Part shown: positions 34,058 to 42,080 of the stretch, one piece after another | How positions within the stretch are numbered: the stretch's first letter is position 1 | Layout: every line of letters begins with the position of its first letter | Assembly (NCBI GenBank): GCA_963787415.1 | Contig: CAWBCO010000003.1 | Location: forward strand, 248,001 to 312,000 | DNA length: 64,000 bases | Reading direction: 5' to 3' | Origin: CAVUWL01 sp963787415 | GTDB taxonomy: Bacteria > Actinomycetota > Thermoleophilia > Solirubrobacterales > 70-9 | Position numbers and translations under genes: made by a program | The notes under the pieces: model-generated | Database searches by the model: none | What the model saw: only the letters and a program-made list of their open reading frames with translations | What the model was told of the DNA's origin: nothing

Positions 34058-34117
34058 GCAGCAACCTAGTGTTTCCTAGGTTGCTGCAACATTACTTAGG
34101 GCTCACTAGGTTGTCAA
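34058..34117 (-). promoter_or_regulatory. Promoter and double operator of the crtA-like/tetR operon
   Basis: Reading leftward: TTGACA (34117-34112), a 17-nt spacer, and TAATGT (34094-34089), a near-consensus housekeeping promoter. Immediately downstream, over the expected start point, is a perfect inverted repeat: GCAGCAACCTAG (34058-34069) and CTAGGTTGCTGC (34076-34087), 6-nt centre. A second, imperfect copy with the same 6-nt spacing (CAACCTAG ... CTAAGTAA on the minus strand) fills the -35/-10 spacer. This is classic steric repression by a TetR dimer. Confidence 0.75.
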
Positions 34118-34124
34118 CTTGCGT

Positions 34125-34200
34125 TACGCGCCCGTAGCTCCGCTAGTAATGCCTGTGGCGTGATCAGCCGAACGTCGCAGGTTCGAATCCTGCCCCCGCT
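34125..34200 (+). pseudogene. Degenerate tRNA-like sequence at the island's left edge
   Basis: The T arm is intact (GCAGG, loop TTCGAAT, CCTGC) and followed by CCCCCGCT. Upstream are tRNA-like pieces (CCGTAGCTCCGCTAGTA, and a weak anticodon arm with GAT in loop position). The acceptor ends do not pair and the D stem is broken, so it is not a working tRNA. It marks the border where core genes end and accessory DNA starts, and is probably an old attachment site. Confidence 0.6.
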
Positions 34201-34233
34201 GTCCGGAAAAGGCCTGCAAAGCCGGCCGTTTTC

Positions 34234-35844
34234 GTAACCGTTCAGTCCCTGACCCCGGCTGGTCAAGCGCCGAAAGGCGATGGAACGGTTGACATAACGC
34301 AGGGGCCGCCGCTCCCGTGTCGAACCGCGGGGCATGGAGCGCGCTGAGGCCGAGGCGATCTATGACTCCGGCCGCGATGGCTGTGTGGAGTTCATGCTCG
34401 AACTGACGCAGCGCTTCGAAGAGCTGGCAGAGCGCTCAGAGCGCCAGATCGCCCGCCTGCAGACACGGGTCGAGCGGCTGGAAGCCGAGCTCCGCAAGGA
34501 CTCGCGCAACAGCTCAAAGCCTCCCTCCTCCGACCCGCCGAAGAGCCGCCAAGAGCGCCGGACCGAGGCCCGCGAGAAGGCCAAGGAGATGATGCGCGGC
34601 GAGCGCGAGCGGCGCAAGGCCGGTGCTCAGCCCGGGCACCGTGGTTCGGGGCGAGCGCTCACCCCGGAGGACCAAGTCGATGAGATCGTCGAGCACTACC
34701 CCGAGTCCTGCCGGTGCTGCGGGCACGGCTTTGGCGAGGACGAGCGCCAGTCCTCCTCCCGCTTCGGTCGCCACCAGGTCGCCGAGCTGCCCGAGATCGC
34801 GGTGCGGGTGACAGAGCACCGCACCCATCGCCTGCGCTGCCCCCGCTGCCGGGCCAAAACCACTGCCGAGCTACCCGCAGAGCTCTCCGGGCAGGCCTGC
34901 GGCCCCCGGCTGGGGGCCGCAGTGGTGAGGATGAGCGCCCGTAACCAGATCTCGCGCCGCGACATGGCCGAGCTGGCCGGCGACCTTTTCGGTCTGCGGC
35001 TCTCGATGGGGACGGTCGATGTCGGCTCGGCCAGCGCGGCGCGGCCGCGCTTCAGGGTCCGCACGAGCGGCTCGCCGCATCGGTCCTGGACGCACCCGCG
35101 CTGAACGTCGATGAGACCGGCTGGCGCACCGCCGGGGAGGGGCGCACGCTGTGGACGGCGAGCGCCCCCACAGCGGCGATCTTCCGGGTCGCCGAGGATC
35201 GCCATCGCGACCGCTTGGTCGAGCTGATCGGCGCCGACTATGCGGGGATCGTCTGCTCGGATCGCTGGTGGGCATATGACCACCTCGATCCCGAGTGCCG
35301 CCAGGCGTTTTGGCAGCATCTGTGGCGAGACTTCACCCGCCACTCCGAAGGGCTCGTCGAGCAGAAGGCCTTCGGTGAGACCGGACTTGAGCTCAGCACG
35401 CGGTTGTTTCGTAGCTGGCATGCCTTGGCCGAGCACGGCGACCGTCGTCGCCTGCAGCGTGAGATGGCGCCGATCGAAGCCGAGCTGCGGGCGCTCTGCG
35501 AACACGCTGCGCGCAAGTCAAAGCGCACCCGCTACCACGGCCGCTTTGCCCGCAACCTGCTGAAGAACTGGCCAGCTCTTTGGACTTTCGTCGCCACCCC
35601 TGGGGTCGAGCCGACCAACAACGCCGCCGAGCGCGCCCTGCGCGGTCCGGTCATCCACAGATAGCTCTCCCACGGCACCCGCTCTGCAGATGGTGAGCGC
35701 TTCATCGAGCGGGCGCTCTCGGCTTCGGTCACCTGTCGCCTGCAGGGCCGCTCGCTGTTTGCCTACCTGACCGAGCTCTTCACCGCCTCAGCCCGGGGTC
35801 AGCCTCTTCCCGCGCTCGCTTGAGTACCGGGACTGAACGGTTAC
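34234..35844 (+). mobile_element. Decayed IS66-family insertion sequence
   Basis: Perfect 16-bp terminal inverted repeats GTAACCGTTCAGTCCC (34234-34249) and its complement (35829-35844) enclose one IS66-type transposase pseudogene. The GTAA terminus is typical of IS66. No accessory tnpA/tnpB-like genes are present, as in the short, transposase-only forms. I see no 8-bp target duplication (flanks CCGTTTTC and CTGACCCT), so the ends have diverged or recombined. Confidence 0.85.
34334..35823 (+). pseudogene. IS66 transposase, frameshifted and with a premature stop
   Basis: The first part (34334 to about 35020) has the leucine-zipper-like start (ARLQTRVERLEAELRKDSRN), SSKPPSSDPP and an IS66 zinc finger (CRCCGHGF, LRCPRCRAKT). 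The frame then shifts near 35020 and continues in another frame with the DDE catalytic region (LNVDETGW, SDRWWAY, VEPTNNAAERALR). That frame is cut by a TAG at 35662-35664 and resumes to 35823 (LSHGTRSADGERFIERAL...). All catalytic residues are still readable, so inactivation looks fairly recent. Confidence 0.88.
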
Positions 35845-35996
35845 CTGACCCTCGGGATCCAGAGGCGAGCAGACCTCGGTGCTGGCACCCTCAAGCTCCA
35901 CCGCCCCCGGCGCTCCGAGGATGGCTAACGTTGAAACCAAACGGTATTACTGACCACTGATAGCCTAAAGAGCCGGCGGAAGAGGGAGGTTCTCCT

Positions 35997-37910
35997 ATGA
36001 GCAATGAAAGGCAACATAGGGGTCCGTCCCGGCGGGAGTTTTTGAATGGGGCGTGGGCTGCGGTTGTCAGTTTGATCGTGCTCTGCGTTGTGCCCCCCAC
36101 CGCATTCGGGGCCGCGAAGCGTGGCCCAGACCTAATGCTCAGCTCGTTGTCGTCCGCTCCCGGGCAGCTCGCACCCGGATCGACATTCTCGGAGAGCTTC
36201 GCCGAGAAGAACATCGGCAACAAACGTGCTCGCGCCTCCACGACGGACTTCTACCTGTCGCTGTCGGCGAAGTTGGGCCAAGGGGCCACCCAGCTGACCG
36301 GCGCGGTTCGGATCCCGGCCCTCAAAGCGCGCAAGAAGAAAAAGGTCACCGCGACACTCGCCGTCCCCAAGGTGACGGCCGCAGGCTCCTACCTCCTGAT
36401 TGGCTGCGCCGATGACCGTCACAAGGTGAAGGAGCGCAACGAGCACAACAACTGCCGTGCGGCCAGTGGGCGGGTCACCGTGACAGGCGCTGAAGCCTTG
36501 CTTCCGCTGAAGCCCCCGTCGGGCACGCCGATGTCGCCGGCAGATTGTGTGCCTACCGACCACCCGACCCTTTCTTCCACGAACCCGAACTGCTTCGACG
36601 GCGATGCCTCCGACGCGATCTTCGTCTCCGGGATCGGCGATGACTCAAACCCGGGCACGATGGCTTTGCCGAAGCGAACGCTGAGCGCCGGCGTCACTAC
36701 CGCTGCCGCCCAGGGCAAGGATGTCTACGTGACCGAGGGCGTCTTCCCGGAAACGCTCAATGTGACGAACGGCGTCAGCGTCTACGGCGGCTATAACGCC
36801 ACCTGGCAGCGCTCGCCAGCGAACACGACCAAAATCACGGGAGCAGCCTCGCCCGGCGACAGCTTCGCCGCGGTGGCATCCAACGTCACCGCGCCAACCA
36901 CCCTTCAGCTCCTGACGCTCTTGCCGAGCGCCCCGAGCAGCCCGGGCGCCAGCTCATACGGCCTGCGCGGCATCGGGAGCACCGGACTAGCGCTCGACCA
37001 CGTCACCGTTGTCGCTGCTCTCGGTAGCCCTGGCACCAGTGGCCTGAATGGGACTCCTGGCGTGGCGGGCGGCGATGGTGAAGTTGGCGACGCCGTGACG
37101 CTAGGTGGGGGAACGGGCGGCAGCAGCGCAGTCGGGCACCCCGGAGGCCACGGAGGGCTCGGCGGGGAGAACGGGGGCGGCGGCTATGACGGCGGCGGCG
37201 GGCAATCGACAACCCCAGACCCTTGGGGCCTCATGGGCGGGCCCGGAGGGCTCGGCGGGGCCGGCGAATCCACCCAGCGGGGCGGAAATGGCTATGACGG
37301 TGACTCGGGCAAATTCCTGGGCGACGGATCCGGCGAGGGGTCGGGAGTCGTCTGCGGCTCGTCTTGGTGCAGCGGATCCGGCCAGAACGGGCAATCCGGA
37401 ACCGCGGGCCACGGAGGAGGAGGAGGAGGCGGCGGCGGCTCCGAAGGCTGCTGTGGTATTGGTGGTTCTGGTGGTGGTGGTGGCGGTGGTGGCGGCGGCG
37501 GCGAAGGGGGGGGCGAAGGTGCCGGCGGCGGAGGGTCGTTCGGGGTCTTCCTGGTGGAATCCGCCGGCGCCGTAGTTCAGGACTCGAGCGTCACCGCCTC
37601 AGACGGCGGTGCGGGCGGGGCTGGTGCTGGCGGCGCCTTCGGGGGCGCTGGGGGCGAAGGCGGTGGCGTGAGCACTGGGGCCGAAGGCGGTGACGGGGGC
37701 AGCGGTGGCGACGGCGGAGAGGGCGGCCGCGGGGGCGACGGTGGCGGCGGCGCCGGTGGACCGAGCGTCGCATTGTTCGGCCTCACTCCCTCCGACGCCC
37801 CCGGAACGACCGTGAGCCACGGCGCGGGCGGCGCGGGCGGCGCGGGTGGCGCGGGCTCCGGCGACGGTGGCGGCAGCGGCACCGACGGCGCCGCAGCCAA
37901 CTATCTCTGA
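35997..37910 (+). CDS. Secreted CARDB-like protein with a large glycine-rich region
   Basis: A 637-aa exported protein. The N-terminus has an RR motif (SRREFLNGAW) and a hydrophobic stretch ending in AFG, so Tat export is possible. Residues about 45-160 resemble a CARDB/APHP adhesion module (GPDLMLSSLSSAPGQLAPGS). Then comes a parallel-beta-helix type start (DDSNPGTMALPKRTLSAGV, YVTEGVFPETLNVTNGVSVYGGY). Residues from about 345 are extremely Gly-rich with Gly-Gly-X runs. A GGGAGG site lies about 10 nt before the ATG. Probably a cell-surface or matrix protein; function unknown. Confidence 0.7.
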   Translation: MSNERQHRGPSRREFLNGAWAAVVSLIVLCVVPPTAFGAAKRGPDLMLSSLSSAPGQLAPGSTFSESFAEKNIGNKRARASTTDFYLSLSAKLGQGATQLTGAVRIPALKARKKKKVTATLAVPKVTAAGSYLLIGCADDRHKVKERNEHNNCRAASGRVTVTGAEALLPLKPPSGTPMSPADCVPTDHPTLSSTNPNCFDGDASDAIFVSGIGDDSNPGTMALPKRTLSAGVTTAAAQGKDVYVTEGVFPETLNVTNGVSVYGGYNATWQRSPANTTKITGAASPGDSFAAVASNVTAPTTLQLLTLLPSAPSSPGASSYGLRGIGSTGLALDHVTVVAALGSPGTSGLNGTPGVAGGDGEVGDAVTLGGGTGGSSAVGHPGGHGGLGGENGGGGYDGGGGQSTTPDPWGLMGGPGGLGGAGESTQRGGNGYDGDSGKFLGDGSGEGSGVVCGSSWCSGSGQNGQSGTAGHGGGGGGGGGSEGCCGIGGSGGGGGGGGGGGEGGGEGAGGGGSFGVFLVESAGAVVQDSSVTASDGGAGGAGAGGAFGGAGGEGGGVSTGAEGGDGGSGGDGGEGGRGGDGGGGAGGPSVALFGLTPSDAPGTTVSHGAGGAGGAGGAGSGDGGGSGTDGAAANYL

Positions 37911-38360
37911 CGAGCGCACATGCCGAAACGCCGCGGCCCCACGACGCGGATCGAATAGCACGGAGAATCGCGTCTTCTCGGCCGCAACGGCCCATAGCTA
38001 CCTCATCTCACGCGTACCGCTTACCGACTCCACCTGCCCCGAGGCGGAAAGCACGGCTTCCAGATCAAGACCGAGAACCTCAGGGGCGGGTTACAAGGCG
38101 GTGACGAGGGCGCGCGTCCATACCTCTTCTTCTAGGTCGACGACATCCAGGCGGCCGCTGAGCGAGTGGCGGGAGCTCGGCGGCGAGGCCGAGATCAACG
38201 AGCATTCCGGGCCCCGACCCTCAGGGACGCTGACAACCAGGGTTCGAGCTTCGGCCTGCACCAGCCGCCTTGCCTCGGCGCGTCCGGCTCTTTCCGATCC
38301 ACCAGACCGTCGGACCGCAATCAGCGCCGTCCACCAGCAGCTCTAGAGTCGCCCAAGCCG
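37911..38360. other. Intergenic stretch without recognisable gene
   Basis: About 450 bp between the Gly-rich protein and a small open frame. Open frames here have low-complexity, frame-shadow character and no ribosome sites. I see no RNA gene or repeat in it. Confidence 0.5.
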
Positions 38361-38576
38361 ATGGACAGGCATGTCAATCTCATGATTGAGAAATACGGCG
38401 ACGAACTGCCGGTTCCGTTGCCGAGCAAGGAAGTCCTCGCAAGCGACTATCGATTTGCCGTCGACCTGATCGCCTCTAACCCGTCGCACTACCAAGCTGG
38501 GCGGCTGACCGTAGCCAGGGACCGCATCGCCCAGGCGCGACGGTCCTTCGACTTCCCGACTGACTTAGCCGCTTAA
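38361..38576 (+). CDS. Small hypothetical protein
   Basis: A 71-aa frame starting MDRHVNLMIEKYGDELPVPL and ending ARRSFDFPTDLAA. Its amino-acid make-up looks protein-like (mixed charged and hydrophobic, helix-forming) rather than like shadow frames around it. No family is recognised and the ribosome site is weak. It lies inside the accessory region and could be a fragment. Confidence 0.3.
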   Translation: MDRHVNLMIEKYGDELPVPLPSKEVLASDYRFAVDLIASNPSHYQAGRLTVARDRIAQARRSFDFPTDLAA

Positions 38577-38963
38577 ACAGCCCTCAGATTGCAGACGAGG
38601 CGGCCGGCCCGAGTCGCCGCGCCGTGACAAGACAAGCCTCACGAGCGAATCTCTCGCCGCCCACCAGGTAGCCGCATCCCTTCATTCGAGCAGACTCATA
38701 AGCCGTTGAGCGCAGGTTCGAATCCTATCTCCCCCATCCCACAGAATTCGCGAATAGGCACGAACAGCCCCGCCACAGCGCCCTGCATCAGGCGCGCGGG
38801 GAGGCGGTGCGGGGCGGTTCGCGGTCATCCATGACGCAGGAGTGACGCACGCACCGGCAGGCCAGTGACGCACTTCTTCTCCGCGAGCTCCTACGCCGGG
38901 CAACGAATTGCAGGTGAAGCGACGCGGGCCGGTGAGCATATATTGGCCATCCCCCGCGCCTCC
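38577..38963. other. Gene-free stretch holding a tRNA scar
   Basis: 387 bp between a small frame and the fic gene. The only recognisable content is the tRNA(CAT)-derived fragment at 38690-38738. Confidence 0.5.
38690..38738 (+). pseudogene. tRNA 3'-part fragment with CAT anticodon loop
   Basis: Begins in an anticodon arm (loop CTCATAA at 38695-38701, anticodon CAT, so Met or Ile2 type), then a T arm (GCAGG, TTCGAAT, CCTAT, imperfect) and CTCCCCCA. No acceptor 5' strand or D arm lies upstream. This anticodon-loop-to-3'-end extent is the usual core of tyrosine-recombinase attachment sites. Confidence 0.65.
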
Positions 38964-40175
38964 CTAGGAAGTTTCTGCCTCGGTGACCTCGATCGGCTCG
39001 CTTTCGTCCACGACCGGCTTGGCGGGATCGTCAAAGAGGCTGACGTAGGGCTCGTAGCGATAGATGCGCGAGCGCTTGCGGCCAGTTACCTCGGTGAGGA
39101 TCTCGAGCCCTTCGAGGCCCGAGATCAGCCGGCTTGCCGTCGGGTAGGTCGTGCCGAGGATCTCGGCAGCGAGATTGATGTTCACGAGCGGGCGCTGGAA
39201 GAGCTCAGAGAGAAGGAGTAGCGCGTTATCGCCGAGCCCCCGCTCGAGGATCATCTTGCGGTGGAGTTCACGGAGCTCGAAGATCCGCTCTGCTGTCTGG
39301 GTTGCTTCTCGCGCGGTTTGGACAACACCGCGGAGGAAGAACAGAAGCCATCCCTCCCAGTCGCCTTTGAGGCGGACCGCCATCAAGCGGTCGTAGTACT
39401 CGGTGCGGTGCAGTCTGAAGTAGTAGCTCAGGTAGAGCAGCGGCTGACGCAGCACGCCGCGCTGAACCAGGAGGAAGGTGTTCAGGAGCCTGCCGACCCT
39501 GCCGTTGCCGTCGAGGAAGGGATGGATCGTCTCGAACTGGGCGTGGGCGAGGCCGACCTCGATCAGGGTCGAATAGCGGCTCTCTTCATGCAGGAAGGTC
39601 TCCAAAGATGCAAGGGCCTCCTTCATCTCGGGAACCGCTGGCGGGACGAAGGTGGCCTGCTCGATCGTTGCTCCCTCGGGCCCGATCCAGTTTTGGATCG
39701 TGCGGAACTCCCCGGGGGTCGCACGGGAGCCGCGCCCGTCGCGGAGCAGCTCGCGGTGGATCTCGCGGATCAGTCGTAGGGAGACCGGCAGATCGTCGAG
39801 CCGCTTGAGGCCGAAGTTCATCGCCGCGACGTAGTTGACAATGTCCCCGACGTCGGATCGCTCGTCGTCTGGTCCCTCTCCGATCTCGCGCTCGAGGAGA
39901 TCTTCGAGGGTGCTCTGGGTCCCCTCGATCTGGGAGCTCAGGACCGCCTCGCGGCGCACGTACATGCTGACGAAGAAATCCGGGTCTGGGATCACTCGCG
40001 CGATCCCGTCCAGGCGCCCCAGCTCGGTGCCGGCCTGCTCGAGCAGGCCGAGAAGATCCGCTTCGAGCTCGATCGGGGGGTTAGGGGGAAGAGGGTTCGG
40101 GACAAAGGCCGAATAGCCCTTCCCTTGGGGCACAAAGAGCCCCGCGCGACCTTTCTCGAAAGTTCTGGCTACCAT
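38964..40175 (-). CDS. Fic family protein with inhibitory helix and C-terminal winged helix
   Basis: A 403-aa Fic/DOC protein. The AMPylation motif HPFLDGNGRVGR is complete (about residue 222), so transfer of AMP or a related group to target proteins is expected. An N-terminal class II inhibitory motif is visible as SSQIEG (Ser-x-x-x-Glu-Gly, about residue 81), whose Glu blocks ATP. The C-terminus carries a winged-helix segment (INLAAEILGTTYPTASRLISGLEGLEIL) typical of bacterial Fic proteins that bind DNA. It stands alone between tRNA scars. Its start is only 6 nt from a TATATT box, suggesting a leaderless mRNA. Confidence 0.92.
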   Translation of the reverse strand: MVARTFEKGRAGLFVPQGKGYSAFVPNPLPPNPPIELEADLLGLLEQAGTELGRLDGIARVIPDPDFFVSMYVRREAVLSSQIEGTQSTLEDLLEREIGEGPDDERSDVGDIVNYVAAMNFGLKRLDDLPVSLRLIREIHRELLRDGRGSRATPGEFRTIQNWIGPEGATIEQATFVPPAVPEMKEALASLETFLHEESRYSTLIEVGLAHAQFETIHPFLDGNGRVGRLLNTFLLVQRGVLRQPLLYLSYYFRLHRTEYYDRLMAVRLKGDWEGWLLFFLRGVVQTAREATQTAERIFELRELHRKMILERGLGDNALLLLSELFQRPLVNINLAAEILGTTYPTASRLISGLEGLEILTEVTGRKRSRIYRYEPYVSLFDDPAKPVVDESEPIEVTEAETS

Positions 40176-40215
40176 AGCGCTAATATAGCAATCAGGCAGT
40201 TACGTTAATAACGCT
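40176..40215 (-). promoter_or_regulatory. Probable leaderless promoter with palindromes for fic
   Basis: TATATT (40187-40182, minus strand) ends 6 nt before the ATG at 40175, so transcription would start at or next to the start codon. Two palindromes overlap it: GCTA-ATA-TAGC (40179-40189) and CGTTA-A-TAACG (40203-40213). They could be operators for the Fic winged helix or another regulator. Confidence 0.45.
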
Positions 40216-40589
40216 AGGAATCTCGGGCTGCAATTCAGGGCTGCTTCTTTAGCGTCAATTTCAGCCTGATCGTCTAGCGGCTCCTAATTGGACCCTTTAT
40301 CGAAAGAATTCACGATTCTTTTTGAATTACCGCCACCGATACCGCGCCGTTGCTATTGCCCGCGTTATTACCGCGTGGTAGTCAATGCTCTTATTAACGT
40401 TGATTCCATCAATCTTGAATAAAGCTCGCGATTTCAATAGCCGTTACGCCTACGGCTTCAATGACCGCTATCCCAATGGCTGATCTACTCCCGGGCGCGG
40501 CTGCCCTTCTTTACGACGGCTGGCCGCTACATCTCAATCGCCTGGCGAGCACATTCGCTCTAGATTGGGCCTGAGCATCAACTGAGCCC

Positions 40590-40634
40590 AACTACGAAAC
40601 CGAAGGTCACAGGTTTGAATCCTGTCGGGCTACC
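40590..40634 (+). pseudogene. tRNA-Arg(ACG)-like 3' fragment
   Basis: Starts at an anticodon loop CTACGAA (40592-40598; anticodon ACG), followed by AAGGTC-type variable loop, a perfect T arm (ACAGG, TTTGAAT, CCTGT) and CGGGCTACC. No 5' half precedes it. Most likely an attachment-site scar from an element that used tRNA-Arg. Confidence 0.65.
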
Positions 40635-40707
40635 TGAAGGTAGGGTCAGCTCTTGACGGTTTCGTTTCCCCGGTGTTCCCCGAGGGGTCGCTTCCGAGGG
40701 GGTCGCT

Positions 40708-40754
40708 CTTGGTTGTGGTCCAGGCGGTCGCGGGTTCGAGTCCCGTCGTCCACC
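40708..40754 (+). pseudogene. tRNA-His(GTG)-like 3' fragment
   Basis: Has a complete anticodon arm (CTTGG, loop TTGTGGT, CCAGG), T arm (GCGGG, TTCGAGT, CCCGT) and acceptor 3' strand CGTCCAC, but no D arm or acceptor 5' strand. GTG is the His anticodon. 25 of 26 bases from 40727 match the intact tRNA-Gly at 50438, so it may have served as a recombination partner for it. Confidence 0.7.
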
Positions 40755-40818
40755 CCTCTAGGAAATGGCTTTGCGGTGGGGTTTCCGAGTGCTTGAGGCG
40801 AATGTGACGAATCCGAGA

Positions 40819-40839
40819 GGGGGACAATCGGGGGACAAT
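40819..40839 (+). repeat. Direct repeat GGGGGACAAT x2
   Basis: GGGGGACAAT at 40819-40828 and again at 40830-40839, an 11-bp step, just before a tRNA T-arm fragment. It may be an arm-type binding site for an integrase or excisionase. Confidence 0.45.
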
Positions 40840-40845
40840 TTTTCG

Positions 40846-40880
40846 CTTTCTGGTCCCCGGTTCAAATCCGGGCGCCCCGA
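40846..40880 (+). pseudogene. tRNA T-arm/acceptor 3' fragment
   Basis: Perfect T arm (CCCGG, TTCAAAT, CCGGG; 40856-40872) followed by CGCCCCGA, an acceptor-strand 3' end. No anticodon arm can be built upstream, so the tRNA identity cannot be given. It directly borders the truncated conjugation module. Confidence 0.55.
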
Positions 40881-40894
40881 TTGGATCTATATAT

Positions 40895-40959
40895 CCGCGT
40901 GGCCCCGCAAAGCCCCGCGCAGAGCCAAGCCGTCGAGGGCGATGGGCGGGGCCACGCGG
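40895..40959. repeat. 14-bp perfect inverted repeat
   Basis: CCGCGTGGCCCCGC (40895-40908) and GCGGGGCCACGCGG (40946-40959) enclose 37 nt. It lies between the T-arm scar and the truncated TrbL-like frame. Options are a terminator of the leftward conjugation genes, a transfer-origin-like structure, or an element end. No T-tract follows. Confidence 0.6.
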
Positions 40960-40966
40960 GGGCCTC

Positions 40967-41395
40967 TCAGACGCAATCCAGACGCAGGCGGGGCACCAGA
41001 CCAGACCCCCTGGTGGTGAGCTGGGGGGTCGTGGTTTGATCGATCGCCGAGATCACCTGGCCGATCAGCCAGGTCGCTCCTTCGGTCACCCAGCCGGTGA
41101 TCTGGTTGAAGATCCCGCTGCCGATCCCCTTCAGCGCGCTTGTGATCGGTGCGGTGACCGCTCCCACCACCCCGTTAGTGAGTGAGTTGCAGGCTTCGCC
41201 GACCGGGTTGCCGCCGCCGATCGCCCCACCGGTGATCGCACCGATCCCGCCGGTCAACGCGTGGGCAGGGGCGCTGGGGGCTTCGCAGGCGATGTTGGCC
41301 TGGGCGGGCGGGGGAAAGGGCTGGGCGAGCACGACCAGCACCGCCAGCAGGCTCGCGAGACCGCAGCCCGGCCGGGCTCTACGGCGCCAGCGCAT
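40967..41395 (-). pseudogene. N-terminal part of a TrbL/VirB6-like conjugation protein
   Basis: 142 aa: signal-like start (LASLLAVLVVLAQPFPPPAQA), then a Gly/Ala-rich region and GWVTEGATWLIGQVISAIDQTTTPQL. The latter resembles the start of actinobacterial TrbL-type channel proteins, which continue with many membrane spans. Here the frame runs into unrelated sequence (RGSGLVPRLRLDCV) near 41020 and stops. The gene is truncated at the scar-rich boundary. It overlaps the next upstream gene by 17 nt, keeping an operon layout. Confidence 0.55.
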
Positions 41396-42080
41396 AGCTC
41401 CGCAATCCGCTGGCGAGCCCCATCACTCCGTAGCCGCCAAGCGGGCCGGGTGGTGTGGCCAGCTTTGGGGTGGGGCCGAATCCGGCGCGAGTTTCGGCGA
41501 TCCCCCAGCGCCCGCCGCTCCAGGTCAGCTCGGTGTGGGTCAGGCCGAAGTAGGCCGCCGGTTCGACCGCGGAGTCGTTGCCGAGCAGGGTGAAGCCCCA
41601 GGTGAGGATCCGAGTGCGAGTGGGGGAGTAGGACTCGATCCGGTAACCGATCGGCACCGCCGCATAGAGCGTCCGCAGGCCGGCGCGGGCGCCCTGCCCG
41701 ATCGGACCGGCGGCGATCCGCTGCTCGCCGGGGCTGTTGGCGCCGAGCATTGTCTGCACGTAGTCGGGTGCCGCCACCGCCTCGATCCGCGCCCGCAGCA
41801 CTCCCGGGCGCAGGATCGGCGGGGTGGCGAAGGCGCGCTGGTAGGCAGCGACGGCCTCGGCGGCGCCGGCGAGCGTGTGGGGGAAGCCGATCGGGACTCC
41901 GGCCTGCGTTCGCGCTCCGCCCGCTTCGGTGGTTGCCGCGACGTTCCGGACATTAGCCGGGGCGCTGGCCCTGCCGATCAGGAGGCCGAGCGCCAGGGCC
42001 GCGAGCACAAGCAGGGCGCGGGCCAGTACCGGCCCGCCGCGATCGGCGCTCCGGCGGGAGTGGGGGAGGGAGGTGGCCAT
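41379..42080 (-). CDS. Conjugation-associated membrane protein with NTF2-like domain (VirB8/TcpC-like)
   Basis: The ATG at 42080 gives 233 aa: a cytoplasmic basic start, one membrane span (VLARALLVLAALALGLLIG) and an exterior domain starting AAEAVAAYQRAFATPP. Its alternating pattern (YRIESYSPTRTRILTWGFTLLG, LTWSGGRWGIAET) resembles NTF2-like VirB8/TcpC modules of Gram-positive conjugation systems. Order VirB2-like, this gene, TrbL-like supports that. Family assignment is by pattern and context only. Overlaps its upstream neighbour by 1 nt. Confidence 0.55.
   Translation of the reverse strand: MATSLPHSRRSADRGGPVLARALLVLAALALGLLIGRASAPANVRNVAATTEAGGARTQAGVPIGFPHTLAGAAEAVAAYQRAFATPPILRPGVLRARIEAVAAPDYVQTMLGANSPGEQRIAAGPIGQGARAGLRTLYAAVPIGYRIESYSPTRTRILTWGFTLLGNDSAVEPAAYFGLTHTELTWSGGRWGIAETRAGFGPTPKLATPPGPLGGYGVMGLASGLRSYALAP

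Larger units (their letters stand above)
40216..40966. other. Gene-free, partly AT-rich stretch with three tRNA scars
   Basis: About 40.20-40.48 kb is visibly lower in GC than its surroundings, with repeated TTATTAACG/TTATTACCG-like words, and has no convincing gene. From 40.59 kb it holds three consecutive tRNA-derived fragments and, at its end, a long inverted repeat. It looks like a pile-up of recombination endpoints. Confidence 0.55.

Noticed and set aside
34114..34335. Minus-strand frame containing GGRIRTCDVRLITP
   Set aside because: This is the antisense of a tRNA-like sequence, a well-known false protein pattern.
34226..35852. 8-bp target duplication flanking the IS66 element
   Set aside because: Flanking octamers CCGTTTTC and CTGACCCT do not match.
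37411..37520. Possible CRISPR-like or satellite repeat in the Gly-rich gene
   Set aside because: The repetition is simple GGN/GGT codon runs inside an open frame, without spacers.
37577..37900. Long Pro/Ala-rich frame antisense to the Gly-rich protein
   Set aside because: Mirror of GGN codons on the other strand; no ribosome site or family similarity.
38682..38939. Minus-strand frame containing GDRIRTCAQRLMS
   Set aside because: Antisense of the CAT-anticodon tRNA fragment, not a protein.
40630..40827. Minus-strand frame containing TTGLEPATAWTTT
   Set aside because: Antisense of the tRNA-His-like fragment.
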